DNA of 64,000 nucleotides from Methylobacterium sp. C25 (GCF_021352225.1 NZ_JAAUVI010000008.1:56572-120571); one strand, 5' to 3'. Shown: positions 26,337 through 35,145, numbered from the stretch's first letter. Program-made: numbers and translations. Notes: generated by a model from the letters alone, not told the origin.

Positions 26337-26992
26337 CCCCGTCCCGCGACCCGCTCGCCTTCATCCGCGCCAATACCCGGCTCATGCCGGTCCCGCACGC
26401 CCCCGAGATCCGCCTGCACGTCGCCGACGAAGCGACCGAGCTCTGGCAGAAGACCGAGGAGGAGTTGGAAGAGATCGGCCTGCCGCCGCCGTTCTGGGCC
26501 TTTGCGTGGGCGGGCGGGCAGGCTCTTGCCCGCTACATCCTCGATCATCCCGAGACGGTCGCCGGCAAGCGCCTGCTCGATTTCGCCTCGGGCTCCGGCC
26601 TCGTCGCCATTGCTGCGGCCAAGGCTGGCGCCGCGCATGTACTGGCGAGCGACCTCGACGCCTTCGCGCTCGCCGCCATCCCGCTCAACGCCGCCGCGAA
26701 CGGTGTCGCCGACCGGATCACCGCGACGGGCGAGAACCTGATCGGCAGCGAAGAGAGCTTCGACGGGTTGTTCGCCGCCGACATCTTCTACGAGCGCGAC
26801 CTCGCCGGTGCCGTGGGCGCCTGGCTGCAGGGCCTGCACGCGCGCGGCACCGCCGTGCTGATCGGCGATCCCGGTCGCTCCTACCTGCCGCGCGAGCGGC
26901 TCGACGCCATCGCGGCCTACGAGGTGCCGGTGACGCGTTCGCTCGAAGACGCCGAGATCAAGCGCTCGAGCGTCTGGCGGTTTCGGGATTAG
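26333..26992 (+). CDS. SAM-dependent methyltransferase, ETF-beta lysine methyltransferase type
   Basis: A 219-residue seven-beta-strand methyltransferase. The SAM-binding motif I is LLDFASGSGLVAIAAAKAGA, followed by ASDLDAFALAAIPLNAAANG. The preceding PPPFWAFAWAGGQALARY is characteristic of the METTL20/ETFBKMT group, which trimethylates lysines of the electron transfer flavoprotein beta subunit in mitochondria and some alphaproteobacteria. Substrate assignment is from family resemblance. The start is the GTG at 26333 inside the previous stop. Confidence 0.8.
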   Translation: MTPSRDPLAFIRANTRLMPVPHAPEIRLHVADEATELWQKTEEELEEIGLPPPFWAFAWAGGQALARYILDHPETVAGKRLLDFASGSGLVAIAAAKAGAAHVLASDLDAFALAAIPLNAAANGVADRITATGENLIGSEESFDGLFAADIFYERDLAGAVGAWLQGLHARGTAVLIGDPGRSYLPRERLDAIAAYEVPVTRSLEDAEIKRSSVWRFRD

Positions 26993-27013
26993 CAACCGGG
27001 TCCGGGTCAGGGC

Positions 27014-27886
27014 TCACGAAGCTTCGGCGGCCCGGTCGAAATCGGAGGCGTCGTGGCGTTCGCGCAGGAACTCGCCCGGCGCGCCCGAGGTGCGGTTGAC
27101 GATCCGTCCTCGCGCCACTGCCGGCCGGGCGGCGATGGCCTCGTACCAGCGAAGCAGGTGCGGATACTCCTCGACGGCGAGGAACTCGCTCGCCTTGTAG
27201 GCGCCGTAGAGGCTTCCGGGCTGCCAGGGCCAGACCGCCATGTCCGCGATCGTGTATTGGTCGCCGGCAAGAAATTCGTGCGAGGCGAGATGCGTGTCGA
27301 GCACGTGCAGCTGGCGTTTGACCTCCATCGCGTAGCGGTCGATCGCGTATTCGATCTTGATCGGCGCGTAGGCATAGAAGTGGCCGAAGCCGCCACCCAC
27401 GAAGGGCGCCGACCCCATCTGCCACATCAGCCAGTTGAAGGTCTCGGTTCTGGCGCGGTGCTCGGTCGGAAGGAACGCGCCGAATTTTTCCGCCAGATAG
27501 ACGAGGATCGAACCGCTCTCGAAGACGCGCGTGGTCGGGTCCGTCGTATGGTCCACGAGCGCCGGGATCTTCGAATTGGGGTTGATGCCGACGAAGCCGC
27601 TGCCGAACTGGTCACCCTGGAAGATGTCGATCAGCCACGCATCGTAATCGGCCTCCGCATGGCCGGCAGCCAGGAGTTCTTCGAGCAGGATCGTCACCTT
27701 CTGCCCATTGGGCGTGCCCTGCGAGTAGAGTTGCAGCTTGTGCCGCCCGACCGGCAGTTCCCGTTCGAAGCGCGGCCCCGAGACCGGCTGGTTGATGCTG
27801 CCGAACGTGCCGCCGAGGGGCGCTTTCGGCGCCCAGACCTTCGGCGGCACGTAGTCTGCGGGCTGGTTGTCCAAGGGGTCGGTCAT
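27014..27886 (-). CDS. yghU: Glutathione S-transferase, YghU/Nu class
   Basis: A 290-residue glutathione transferase of the YghU group, which favours disulfide-bond reductase and peroxidase chemistry with two glutathiones. It has the long N-terminal extension (PADYVPPKVWAPKAPLGGTF), the thioredoxin-like domain with TPNGQKVTILLEEL and PNSKIPALVD, and a C-terminal helical domain with MSNWLMWQMG-like MWQMGSAPFVGGGFGHF and DQYTIADMAVWPW. ATG 27886 was chosen at MTDPLDNQP; an upstream ATG adds 14 non-conserved residues. It is transcribed with a second GST and an ene-reductase. Confidence 0.92.
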   Translation of the reverse strand: MTDPLDNQPADYVPPKVWAPKAPLGGTFGSINQPVSGPRFERELPVGRHKLQLYSQGTPNGQKVTILLEELLAAGHAEADYDAWLIDIFQGDQFGSGFVGINPNSKIPALVDHTTDPTTRVFESGSILVYLAEKFGAFLPTEHRARTETFNWLMWQMGSAPFVGGGFGHFYAYAPIKIEYAIDRYAMEVKRQLHVLDTHLASHEFLAGDQYTIADMAVWPWQPGSLYGAYKASEFLAVEEYPHLLRWYEAIAARPAVARGRIVNRTSGAPGEFLRERHDASDFDRAAEAS

Positions 27887-27939
27887 CGCTCTTCCTCTGG
27901 CCGAGACTGTCGGGGAATCGTCATTCACCTGACCGGAAC

Positions 27940-28551
27940 CTACCGCGCCCGGAGGCCCTCGGCTTCCAGTGACGCGCGAACACTCGGCCGCAGCTCCATG
28001 CGGGCCATGAATTTCCGAATGAAGGCATGCTCGGACAGATCAACGTCGACGCGCGGAGACCAGGACAGAACGTTGTAGAGATAGGCATCCGCGACGCAGA
28101 ACCGATCGCCCAGCACGTAGTCGTTGATCGACAGATGCTCGTCCACATACGCGAATTTGCTCGAGAGATTGCCCTCGAAGAACCTCGTCTTCGCGACCCG
28201 CTCCAGGAAGGGCGAGAACAATACCGCGAAGCCTCTGTGCAGGTCGGTGGCGACGAAGTTCAGCCACTCCAAAGCCATGTAGCGCGCCCTGCTGCCGAAT
28301 GGCGGAAGCAGGCCATCCGCCGGATTTCGGTCCGCGATCCATTGCAGGATGACAGCAGCCTCCGTCAGCACGTCGCCGTCGTCGAGCTGAAGTGCGGGCA
28401 CGGCCCCTTTGGGCGTCACCTGGAAATAGTCGCCTTCGGCCGTCGTCTTCGTCTTGAAGTCGACGGCGACCATATCGAACGGCCGCCCGGCTTCGCGCAG
28501 GGCGATTTGTGGCGCGAGCCCGCACGAGCCCGCGGAAAAATAGAGTTTCAT
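27940..28551 (-). CDS. gstA: Glutathione S-transferase, beta class
   Basis: A 203-residue cytosolic glutathione transferase. The N-terminus MKLYFSAGSCGLAPQIALREAG, with the beta-class cysteine near residue 10, and PKGAVPALQLDDGDVLTEAAVILQWIAD are diagnostic. The C-terminal helical domain ends VRASLEAEGL. ATG 28551 matches the normal beta-class start. It lies between yghU and the old-yellow-enzyme gene on the same strand, with 68 bases to the latter, suggesting a detoxification operon. Confidence 0.92.
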   Translation of the reverse strand: MKLYFSAGSCGLAPQIALREAGRPFDMVAVDFKTKTTAEGDYFQVTPKGAVPALQLDDGDVLTEAAVILQWIADRNPADGLLPPFGSRARYMALEWLNFVATDLHRGFAVLFSPFLERVAKTRFFEGNLSSKFAYVDEHLSINDYVLGDRFCVADAYLYNVLSWSPRVDVDLSEHAFIRKFMARMELRPSVRASLEAEGLRAR

Positions 28552-28619
28552 TTGAAACACCGCGAAGAGAGGGAAGAGGTATCCGGACGGGCAAGTGTCC
28601 GGACGGATCGACATGCCGG

Positions 28620-29711
28620 TCAGGCGACGGCTTTCCTGTCTTCGAGGGTCGGATAGTCGGTGTAGCCCTCTGCGCCCTGGGTGTAGAAGGTCTCCTGCTG
28701 CGCCTCGCTCAACGGCGCGCGCTCCCGCAGCCGACGGACCAGATCGGGATTGGCAATGAAGGCCCGCCCGTAGCTGATCGCATCGGCGAGCCCGCTATCG
28801 AGATCGGCCTGGTGATCGGCCCGTTCGTACTCGCAGTTGAGGACCAGCGCCCCTCTGAAGTGCCGGCGCATCATCGGCGATTGGCGTGGCACGTCGGTCT
28901 TGAGGAACCTGCCATCGGGCCGCGGCTCCTTCAATTCGAGGAACGCGATGCCGATGGCGTCGAGCATCGACGCCGCCGCCGTGAACAGCGGCGTGGGGTC
29001 GCTGTCGTCGACGCCCCAGGTCTCTCCGTTGGGGGAGAGGCGCACCGACGTGCGATCCGGACCGACCGCCTCGGCAACAGCCTGCGTGAGCTGACGGAGC
29101 AGGCGAAGGCGGTTCTCGACGCTGCCGCCGTATTCGTCTGCGCGCGCATTGCTGTTGTCGCGCAGGAACTGGTCGATCAGCATGCCGTTGGCAGCATGGA
29201 TCTGGACCCCGTCGAAGCCGGCGGCGATCGCGTTCTTGGCTGCGCGCGAATAGCTGGCCACGAGGCCGGGGAACTCCTCCACCCTCAGCGGACGCGACAT
29301 CTCGGCGGGTTTCGGCCCGTCATAGGTCCAGGCAGCAACCGGCGAGACCGTGGCGCTGGACGAGACGGGCTGTTCGCCGATCACGGTATGATGTCCGGCA
29401 CGGCCGGTATGGGCGAGCTGGGCGATGATCAGGCCGCCCGCCTCATGCACGCCCCGCGTCACCGGCTTCCAGGCGTCGACCTGCGCCTCGTTCCAGAGCC
29501 CCGGCGTGTAGGTGAAGCCGTTGCCCTGGCGCGAGACCCCGATGGCCTCGCTGATGATCAGCCCGGCCGAGGCGCGCTGCGCGTAGTACTCCGCCATCAT
29601 CGGCGTCGGCATGCCGTCACGCGTCGCACGGCTGCGGGTCAGCGGCGCCATGATCACACGGTTCGGGACGGTCAGCGCGCCGAGCGCGAGGGGCTCGAAG
29701 AGCGTCGGCAT
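28620..29711 (-). CDS. nemA: Alkene reductase, old yellow enzyme family
   Basis: A 363-residue FMN-dependent, NADPH-using ene-reductase that reduces activated C=C bonds and nitro compounds. Motifs: APLTRSRA near residue 22, the substrate-binding pair in VQIHAANGMLIDQFLRDNSN (HxxN), EYGGSVENRLRLL, and the FMN phosphate-binding YGRAFIANPDLV. It is first in a likely operon with two glutathione transferases and divergent from a LysR-type regulator, the usual arrangement for an inducible electrophile response. Confidence 0.93.
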   Translation of the reverse strand: MPTLFEPLALGALTVPNRVIMAPLTRSRATRDGMPTPMMAEYYAQRASAGLIISEAIGVSRQGNGFTYTPGLWNEAQVDAWKPVTRGVHEAGGLIIAQLAHTGRAGHHTVIGEQPVSSSATVSPVAAWTYDGPKPAEMSRPLRVEEFPGLVASYSRAAKNAIAAGFDGVQIHAANGMLIDQFLRDNSNARADEYGGSVENRLRLLRQLTQAVAEAVGPDRTSVRLSPNGETWGVDDSDPTPLFTAAASMLDAIGIAFLELKEPRPDGRFLKTDVPRQSPMMRRHFRGALVLNCEYERADHQADLDSGLADAISYGRAFIANPDLVRRLRERAPLSEAQQETFYTQGAEGYTDYPTLEDRKAVA

Positions 29712-29824
29712 GGAAACTCCTTCGTCACAGTCGCGGCCTTCAGGGCGACGCTCGATTGACTAAGGCGGAATGGATGGCCGAAAAACAGGCTGCTTTTCCG
29801 AACATTGCGGACGAAACCGACGCC

Positions 29825-30733
29825 ATGAGCATCCGTGTCGAGAGCGTGAGCGCCCTTTCCGCCTTCGTGCAATCGGCGGAGTTGCAGAGCTTCAAGCTGG
29901 CCGGACAGCACTTCGGGCTGTCCTCCTCGGCGATCGGGAAGACCATCGCGAGGCTGGAGGGTCAGCTCGGCGTGCGGCTGTTCCACCGCTCCACCCGCGC
30001 CATCCGGCTGACGCATGAGGGCGAGGCGTTTCTCACGCGCTGCCGTAGTGTCCTGTCGGAGCTGGAGGCGGCCGAAGCGGAGCTGGCACAGAGCGCGGTC
30101 TCTCCGCGGGGCCGGCTCCGCGTCGCCGTTCCCTTCGCCGGCGACCTGCTCACGCCGCTCTTCGGCGCATTCATGGCCCGTTATCCGGAGATCGACCTCG
30201 ACCTCGACTACAACGATCGGATGGTCGACGTGATCGAGGACGGGTTCGACGCGGTCATCCGCTCGGGCGAGGTCAGCGACAGCCGGCTGATGCACGTGAA
30301 GCTCGGCGACTTCTCATCGCTCCTCGTCGCAGCCCCGAGCTATCTCGCCCGAATGGGCACGCCGGAGACACCTTCTGATCTGGCGAGTCACCGCCTGCTG
30401 CATCACCGCTTCTACGAAACCGGAAAACTCGGCGACTGGGGCCTGCCCCTTCCCGAAGGCATGGTCCTGCCTGTGGCGCTCGCGGCAACCTCCCTGGAAC
30501 CGCTGATCGGCCTGGCCGAGGCAGGGACTGGGATCGCCTGGCTGCCTTCTTTCGCGGTGGCCGACCGGATCAGGACGGGCCGCCTCTGCGAGGTGCTTCC
30601 CGACGCCGAGAAGACGTGCCGCGCACTCCGCCTGCTCTGGCCCCGCAGCAACTTTCCGCTCCCGAAGGTCTCCTCATTCGTGGCGTTCATGACGGAGGCG
30701 GTGAGAACCGCGCTGCACGACGCCGCCGGGTGA
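29825..30733 (+). CDS. LysR family transcriptional regulator
   Basis: A 302-residue regulator with an N-terminal winged helix (FVQSAELQSFKLAGQHFGLSSSAIGKTIARLE) and a type-2 periplasmic-binding-like effector domain (about 90-295). ATG 29825 (MSIRVESVSALSAFV) is the conserved position; a more upstream frame is open but unlikely. It is divergent from the ene-reductase/GST operon and probably controls it, with a LysR site expected between 29712 and 29824. The inducer is unknown. Confidence 0.9.
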   Translation: MSIRVESVSALSAFVQSAELQSFKLAGQHFGLSSSAIGKTIARLEGQLGVRLFHRSTRAIRLTHEGEAFLTRCRSVLSELEAAEAELAQSAVSPRGRLRVAVPFAGDLLTPLFGAFMARYPEIDLDLDYNDRMVDVIEDGFDAVIRSGEVSDSRLMHVKLGDFSSLLVAAPSYLARMGTPETPSDLASHRLLHHRFYETGKLGDWGLPLPEGMVLPVALAATSLEPLIGLAEAGTGIAWLPSFAVADRIRTGRLCEVLPDAEKTCRALRLLWPRSNFPLPKVSSFVAFMTEAVRTALHDAAG

Positions 30734-30850
30734 TGTCGGTCAAGGCACCCCGAAATCGCCCCGATTGACGGTTCAACCTCCGTTCATGAGGGGAAGAGCG
30801 CTCTGGTGCCGCCCCGGCTCGTCCTTCGAGCCAGCCGAGGGAGGCTTTTC

Positions 30851-33451
30851 ATGCGCGCAGCGTCGCGGATTCTCGCTCTTCTGACGATCCTGTCGTGGTG
30901 CCTCATCGGCGGCATCGCCCAGGCCGACCCGGTGCCGGGCGGCTCCGAGAAGCGCATCGCCCTCGTCATCGGCAATGCGGGCTACAAGGCCGGAGAGCTG
31001 GCGACGCCCGCCAACGATGCCGGCCTCGTCGCGCAGACGCTGCAGGCGGCCGGCTTCGACGTCGTCGGCGCTCGAGACCTCGACGAGGATTCGCTGCGGC
31101 GCGCGATGCGCGATTTCACCGACAAGGCCGCGCAATCGGGACCCGACACCGTCGCCTTCGTCTACCTCGCCGGCTACGGCTTGCAGCTCAACGGCGAAAA
31201 TTACTTCGCGCCGGTCGACGCCGAGATCGCCTCCGCCGCGGACGTGCCGGTTCGGGCTCTGCGGCTCTCCGACTACAAGCGCCAGCTCGCGGCGATCCCG
31301 CTGAAGGCACGCTTCGTGGTACTCGATGCCGCCCGTACCGCGCCCTTCGCCAAGACCGGCGATCCGCTCGCCGGCGGCCTCGCACTGACCGAGGCCGAGC
31401 CTGGCTCGCTCGTCGCCTTCAACGCAGCGCCGGGAACGGTGGGCCCGCAGGAGAAGGGGCCCTACGGCGCCTATGCCCAGGCGTTGGTCGAGATGATCCG
31501 CGAGGGCGGATTGCCGCCGGCCGAGCTGTTCGACCGGGTGCGCCTGCGCGTCAGCGAGACGACGCAGGGCGGCGAGGTTCCGTGGAGCGCCTCGCGGATC
31601 GAGGGCGCCTTCGAGTTCTTCAAGCGCGCGGCCGATGCGCCGCCCGTCGCCGATGCCGAGAAGGTCGCGGCCCTCAGTCAACGCCCGTTGAAGGATATCG
31701 GGGCCCAGGACGCCTATGCCGCCTGCCTGCACCGCGACACGCTTCAGGGCTACCAGGAGTTTGTCTCCGCCTATCCGCGGGATGCGCTGGCCAAGCGCGT
31801 ACGCGTGCTGATCGCGGCGCGGCGCGAGGCGCAGACCTGGCGGCGCAGCTACCTCGCCGACAATCCCGATGGCTACTGGTCCTATCTCAGCCGCTATCCG
31901 CGCGGACCGCACGCCTGGGACGCTCGCCGACGGCTGCGTGAGCTCTCGGTGGCGCTGGAGCCGCCGCCGCACTTCGCGATGCTCGATTACGACGTGCCGC
32001 CGCCCCCGCCGGAGGAGGTGGTCTATGTCGAGCGCCCAGCGGTTTATTTCGACGACCCCTCCTACGAGCTTGCGCCGCCGCCCCCGCCACCGGCTTTCTT
32101 CCTGCCGCCGCGGCCAGCCTACATCGTCGACCTCGCGCCGCCGCCACCGGTCTATGTCGATTACGCGCTGCCGGCCCCGGCCTTCGTGCCGATCCCGGCC
32201 TATGTCAGTGCGCCGGCCTACATCGCCGCGCCGCCGAACAACGTCTATTACGAGAACATCCACAACGTGACGGTGATCGACCAGATCAACCGTCAGAACC
32301 TGGAATTCTCGCGGGAGCGCCGCGGCCCTTCGGCCCTGGCGGTCGGAGCCGGCGCGGTCGCGGGTGCGGCTGCCGGGCTTGCCATCTCGCGCGTCGCGCT
32401 GCCGCCCGCCGTCGCCAACCGAGCGGCGCTTCAGGGCAACGCTCCCCCCGGCGTCGCAGGGCCGGCAGGCGCTCCCGGTCTCAGGCCCGGCATCATCGGC
32501 AATCCCGGCCTCGCACCGAACGGCCAGGGCCTTCCGCAGCAGGCCAATCGCCCGGGCCAACCGGTCCTGCCCGGACAGCCGCCGCAGGGGATCGCACCCG
32601 GCGCGCGTCCGGGGCTCGGCCAGCCGCTCCCGGGCCAGAATGGTCAGCCGCTCCCGCAACAAGCGAACCGTCCCGGGCAGCCCGGACAGGGGCTCGTTCC
32701 CGGCAATCGGCCCGGACAGCCCGGGCAGGGCCTTCCCAACCCGAACGGGCAGGTGCAGCCGCTTCAGGCCAACCGGCCGGGCCAGCCGCTTCAACCCGGT
32801 CAGGTGCAGCCCGGCGTCACGCCCGGCCGTCCGGGCGTCGGCCAGGGGCTTCCGGGGCAGGGCGGCGCGCAACCCTTGCAGCAGGCCAACCGTCCCGGCC
32901 AACCGGCGCAGGGCCTACCCAACGGGAACAGGCCTGGGATTGCGCAGGGCCTGCCGCCTCAAAACGGCGCGGCCCCGCAGATCGTGCGGCCGGGACAGCC
33001 TCCGGGAGGTGCGGGCGCCGCTCAGCAGCAGGCGATCCAGCAGCGCCAATTGCAGCAGCAACAGGCGGCCCAGCAGAGGGCGGCGCTTCAGCAGCAGCAA
33101 TCCGCGCAGCGCCAGCAGATGATGCAGCAGCAACAGCAGCAGAGAGCCGCCGCTCAGCAGCAAGCCGGTCAACGGGCCGCGATGCAGCAGCAGGCGGCGC
33201 AGCAGCGCCAGATGCAGCAGCAGGCCGCACAGCGGCAGCAACAGCAGGCAGCCCAGCAGCGGCAGATGATGCAGCAGCAACAGATGCAGCAACGCGCCGC
33301 TCAGCAGCAGCAGATGGCCCAACAGCGGCAGATGCAGATGCAACAGCAGGCCGCACAGCGGCAGCAGATGATGGCGCGCCCGCAACAGCAGCCTCAGCAG
33401 CAGCCTCGCGGTGGCGGACGCGTCTGTCCGCCGGGAGTGCCGTGTCGGTGA
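30851..33451 (+). CDS. Inactive caspase-like (pseudo-orthocaspase) protein with repetitive Pro/Gly/Gln-rich tail
   Basis: An 866-residue exported protein. After a signal peptide (about 1-25) comes a caspase/peptidase-C14 fold (about 33-270): RIALVIGNAGYKAGELATPANDA and LNGENYFAPVDA are typical. Both catalytic residues are replaced. The histidine of SGHG is Tyr109 (LAGYG), and the cysteine of LDACR is Ala161 (LDAAR). The middle (about 290-480) has a helical region and then proline/tyrosine-rich sequence. From about 555 the protein carries repeats containing NRPGQP, then a glutamine-rich tail ending GGRVCPPGVPCR. Substitution at both sites argues for a structural or regulatory role. It is followed by an overlapping DinB gene. 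Confidence 0.9.
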   Translation: MRAASRILALLTILSWCLIGGIAQADPVPGGSEKRIALVIGNAGYKAGELATPANDAGLVAQTLQAAGFDVVGARDLDEDSLRRAMRDFTDKAAQSGPDTVAFVYLAGYGLQLNGENYFAPVDAEIASAADVPVRALRLSDYKRQLAAIPLKARFVVLDAARTAPFAKTGDPLAGGLALTEAEPGSLVAFNAAPGTVGPQEKGPYGAYAQALVEMIREGGLPPAELFDRVRLRVSETTQGGEVPWSASRIEGAFEFFKRAADAPPVADAEKVAALSQRPLKDIGAQDAYAACLHRDTLQGYQEFVSAYPRDALAKRVRVLIAARREAQTWRRSYLADNPDGYWSYLSRYPRGPHAWDARRRLRELSVALEPPPHFAMLDYDVPPPPPEEVVYVERPAVYFDDPSYELAPPPPPPAFFLPPRPAYIVDLAPPPPVYVDYALPAPAFVPIPAYVSAPAYIAAPPNNVYYENIHNVTVIDQINRQNLEFSRERRGPSALAVGAGAVAGAAAGLAISRVALPPAVANRAALQGNAPPGVAGPAGAPGLRPGIIGNPGLAPNGQGLPQQANRPGQPVLPGQPPQGIAPGARPGLGQPLPGQNGQPLPQQANRPGQPGQGLVPGNRPGQPGQGLPNPNGQVQPLQANRPGQPLQPGQVQPGVTPGRPGVGQGLPGQGGAQPLQQANRPGQPAQGLPNGNRPGIAQGLPPQNGAAPQIVRPGQPPGGAGAAQQQAIQQRQLQQQQAAQQRAALQQQQSAQRQQMMQQQQQQRAAAQQQAGQRAAMQQQAAQQRQMQQQAAQRQQQQAAQQRQMMQQQQMQQRAAQQQQMAQQRQMQMQQQAAQRQQMMARPQQQPQQQPRGGGRVCPPGVPCR
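32522..33010 (+). repeat. Coding tandem repeats (NRPGQP modules)
   Basis: Within the caspase-like gene this segment encodes five exact copies of NRPGQP plus variants (NRPGIA, VRPGQP), usually in the setting LPQQANRPGQP and linked by GQGL/PNGQ spacers. At DNA level the copies have diverged, so the array is an old protein repeat rather than a recent duplication. Confidence 0.85.
33024..33405 (+). repeat. Glutamine-rich CAG-type low-complexity tract
   Basis: CAG/CAA-dominated codons encode runs such as QQRQLQQQQAAQQRAALQQQ and QRQMMQQQQMQQRAA. It is the C-terminal tail of the caspase-like protein. Such tracts can expand or contract by slippage. Confidence 0.85.
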
Positions 33452-33957
33452 TCACTCCGGCGTTCGCGCGGACCATGGCGGCCTACAACGCCGTCCTGAA
33501 CACGAAGATCTACGCCGCGGCGGCCCGGCTCTCCGATGCCGATCGCAAGGCGGATCGCGGCGCCTTCTGGCGCTCGATCCATGGCACGCTGAACCATCTC
33601 GTCTGGGCCGACCGGATGTGGATGTCGCGGATCGACGGCTGGAAGGCGCCGTCCCAGAGCCTCGCCGAGAGCGGGACGCTGCACGAGGCCTTCGATGCGC
33701 TCAGCGAGGTCCGCGAAACGATCGACGCGGATCTTGCCGCTTGGGCGGCACGGCTGGAGCCGGGATGGCTCGACGGCGCCCTGACATGGTTCAGCGGCGC
33801 GGCCGGCCATGAGATCACGGCGCCGCGGGCGCTGATCGTCACGCATCTCTTCAACCATCAGACCCACCATCGCGGACAGGTCCACGCCATGCTGACCGCT
33901 GCCGGGGAGCGTGTCGGCGATACGGACCTGCCGCTGGTGCTGCGGTCGCCGAACTGA
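33442..33957 (+). CDS. DinB family protein
   Basis: A 171-residue four-helix-bundle protein of the DinB/YfiT superfamily, metal-dependent proteins often acting as thiol-dependent transferases or hydrolases. Metal-ligand histidines appear in SIHGTLNHLVWADRMW and HLFNHQTHHRGQVHAML. The start is most likely GTG 33442, which overlaps the previous gene by ten bases and has CGGGAG upstream; ATG 33475 is an alternative. The substrate thiol is unknown. Confidence 0.88.
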   Translation: MSVITPAFARTMAAYNAVLNTKIYAAAARLSDADRKADRGAFWRSIHGTLNHLVWADRMWMSRIDGWKAPSQSLAESGTLHEAFDALSEVRETIDADLAAWAARLEPGWLDGALTWFSGAAGHEITAPRALIVTHLFNHQTHHRGQVHAMLTAAGERVGDTDLPLVLRSPN

Positions 33958-34056
33958 CGGCCGGCCGCGTCGGCCATCGTCGGCGGCTGAGCCGTTGCCG
34001 AAGAAATGCCCGATTGGCGAGCCGTGGTCTCGACGCGATTCCAACAGGAGCGAGAC

Positions 34057-34530
34057 ATGCCACGTATCCTCCCCTCCGCCATCGTCGCGTCGCTGGCGAT
34101 GACGCTCGCAGGCAGCGCCTTCGCGCAGGGCCGTCCGAAAGCCCCACCGCCTCCGCCGCCGCCGCAGGGTGCGCCGCCCAATCCTGGCCTGTTTCCGTGC
34201 CGGAGCGAAAAGGAGATCTGCTTCGTCGGCGCGGTGAAGGACGGCAAGCTGGTGCTTCTGTTCACGAACGATCCCAAGGGCGAGGAGGCCATCGGCAAGC
34301 CGGTCGGCGCAACCACGGGTGAGGGGGGTGCCCCGCTCGACCTCACCGCGAACGAGGGCAAGGTCGTGATGCTGACCGGCAGCTACGATGCCAAGGCCGG
34401 CGTGGCGAAGGCCGAGGTCGTCGACGTTGCGAGCCCGCTCGTCGCCTTCGCGATCAAGGCGAATGCCGGCGGCGGTGGCGATGACGGGCCGCCCGGCCCA
34501 CCGCCGCCTCCGGCCGGCAAGAAGCGCTGA
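34057..34530 (+). CDS. Secreted proline-rich hypothetical protein
   Basis: A 157-residue protein with signal peptide MPRILPSAIVASLAMTLAGSAFAQ, a polyproline stretch (APPPPPPPQG) and a small globular domain with one cysteine pair (FPCRSEKEICFVGAVKDGK), followed by a glycine/proline tail (GGGGDDGPPGPPPPPAGKK). The ATG is preceded by AGGAGCGAG. No family recognised; the composition suggests a periplasmic or envelope protein. A long perfect inverted repeat follows it. Confidence 0.65.
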   Translation: MPRILPSAIVASLAMTLAGSAFAQGRPKAPPPPPPPQGAPPNPGLFPCRSEKEICFVGAVKDGKLVLLFTNDPKGEEAIGKPVGATTGEGGAPLDLTANEGKVVMLTGSYDAKAGVAKAEVVDVASPLVAFAIKANAGGGGDDGPPGPPPPPAGKKR

Positions 34531-34533
34531 CGC

Positions 34534-34587
34534 GAAGGGCCGGCCCGGACTCCCGCTACGGTTGGGAAAACTCGGGGCCGGCCCTTC
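34534..34587 (+). terminator. Long inverted repeat after the secreted-protein gene
   Basis: A perfect 13-bp stem, GAAGGGCCGGCCC at 34534-34546 with its complement at 34575-34587, encloses a 28-base loop three bases after the stop codon. Its place suggests transcript termination or 3' protection. There is no T run on the plus strand. Confidence 0.5.
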
Positions 34588-34653
34588 TCAGCACCGGGCG
34601 TGCGGCGTAGGTTCCCAATACTGGCAAACGCTGCGCCAGGGAGGTTTCATCCC

Positions 34654-35145
34654 ATGTCCCGTTTGATCTTCGCTGTTTCCGTCCTCGCTCTCACCTGTGC
34701 CGCGAGCGCGCCGGCCTCGGCCCTCTCGGCAAGCGAATGCTCCACCAAGTACCAGGCGGCCAAGAAGGACGGCACGCTCGGCAGCATGAAGTGGAACGAC
34801 TTCCGCAAGGCCCAATGTGGCGCGGATGCTCAGCCGGCTGCCGCGGCGACCACGGCGCCTGCCGCTGCTCCGGCAGCCGCGCCTGCCCCGGCTCCCGCGC
34901 CGGCCCAGCCGGCAGCCAAGGCCGAGCCTGCCGCGAAGCCGGCAGCTCCCGCAGCCTCGGGCTCCGCGGTGTTCCCGAGCAAGATCGACCCGAAATACGC
35001 CAGCGAGTCAGCCGGCAAGCAGCGCCAGAAGACCTGCCTCGACCAGTACAACGTCAACAAGGCCAATGGCGGCAACGGCGGCCTGAACTGGATCCAGAAG
35101 GGCGGCGGCTATTACTCGGAGTGCAACAAGCGCCTGAAGAGCTGA
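34654..35145 (+). CDS. Secreted protein with duplicated Cys-flanked module and Ala/Pro linker
   Basis: A 163-residue exported protein. Its signal peptide (LIFAVSVLALTCAASAPASA) is followed by module 1 (ECSTKYQAAKKDGTLGSMKW to AQC), an Ala/Pro-rich linker (about 65-105) and module 2 (TCLDQYNVNKANGGNGGLNW to SEC). Both modules share C-x3-Y, Lys, Gly-rich turn, W and a closing C about 27-30 residues from the first cysteine, suggesting an internal duplication with one disulfide each. ATG 34654 follows CAGGGAGG. Function unknown; probably periplasmic. Confidence 0.75.
   Translation: MSRLIFAVSVLALTCAASAPASALSASECSTKYQAAKKDGTLGSMKWNDFRKAQCGADAQPAAAATTAPAAAPAAAPAPAPAPAQPAAKAEPAAKPAAPAASGSAVFPSKIDPKYASESAGKQRQKTCLDQYNVNKANGGNGGLNWIQKGGGYYSECNKRLKS

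Noticed and set aside
33024..33405. Regular CAG repeats that might suggest a CRISPR-like or satellite array
   Set aside because: There are no constant repeats with unique spacers; it is a coding glutamine-rich tract.
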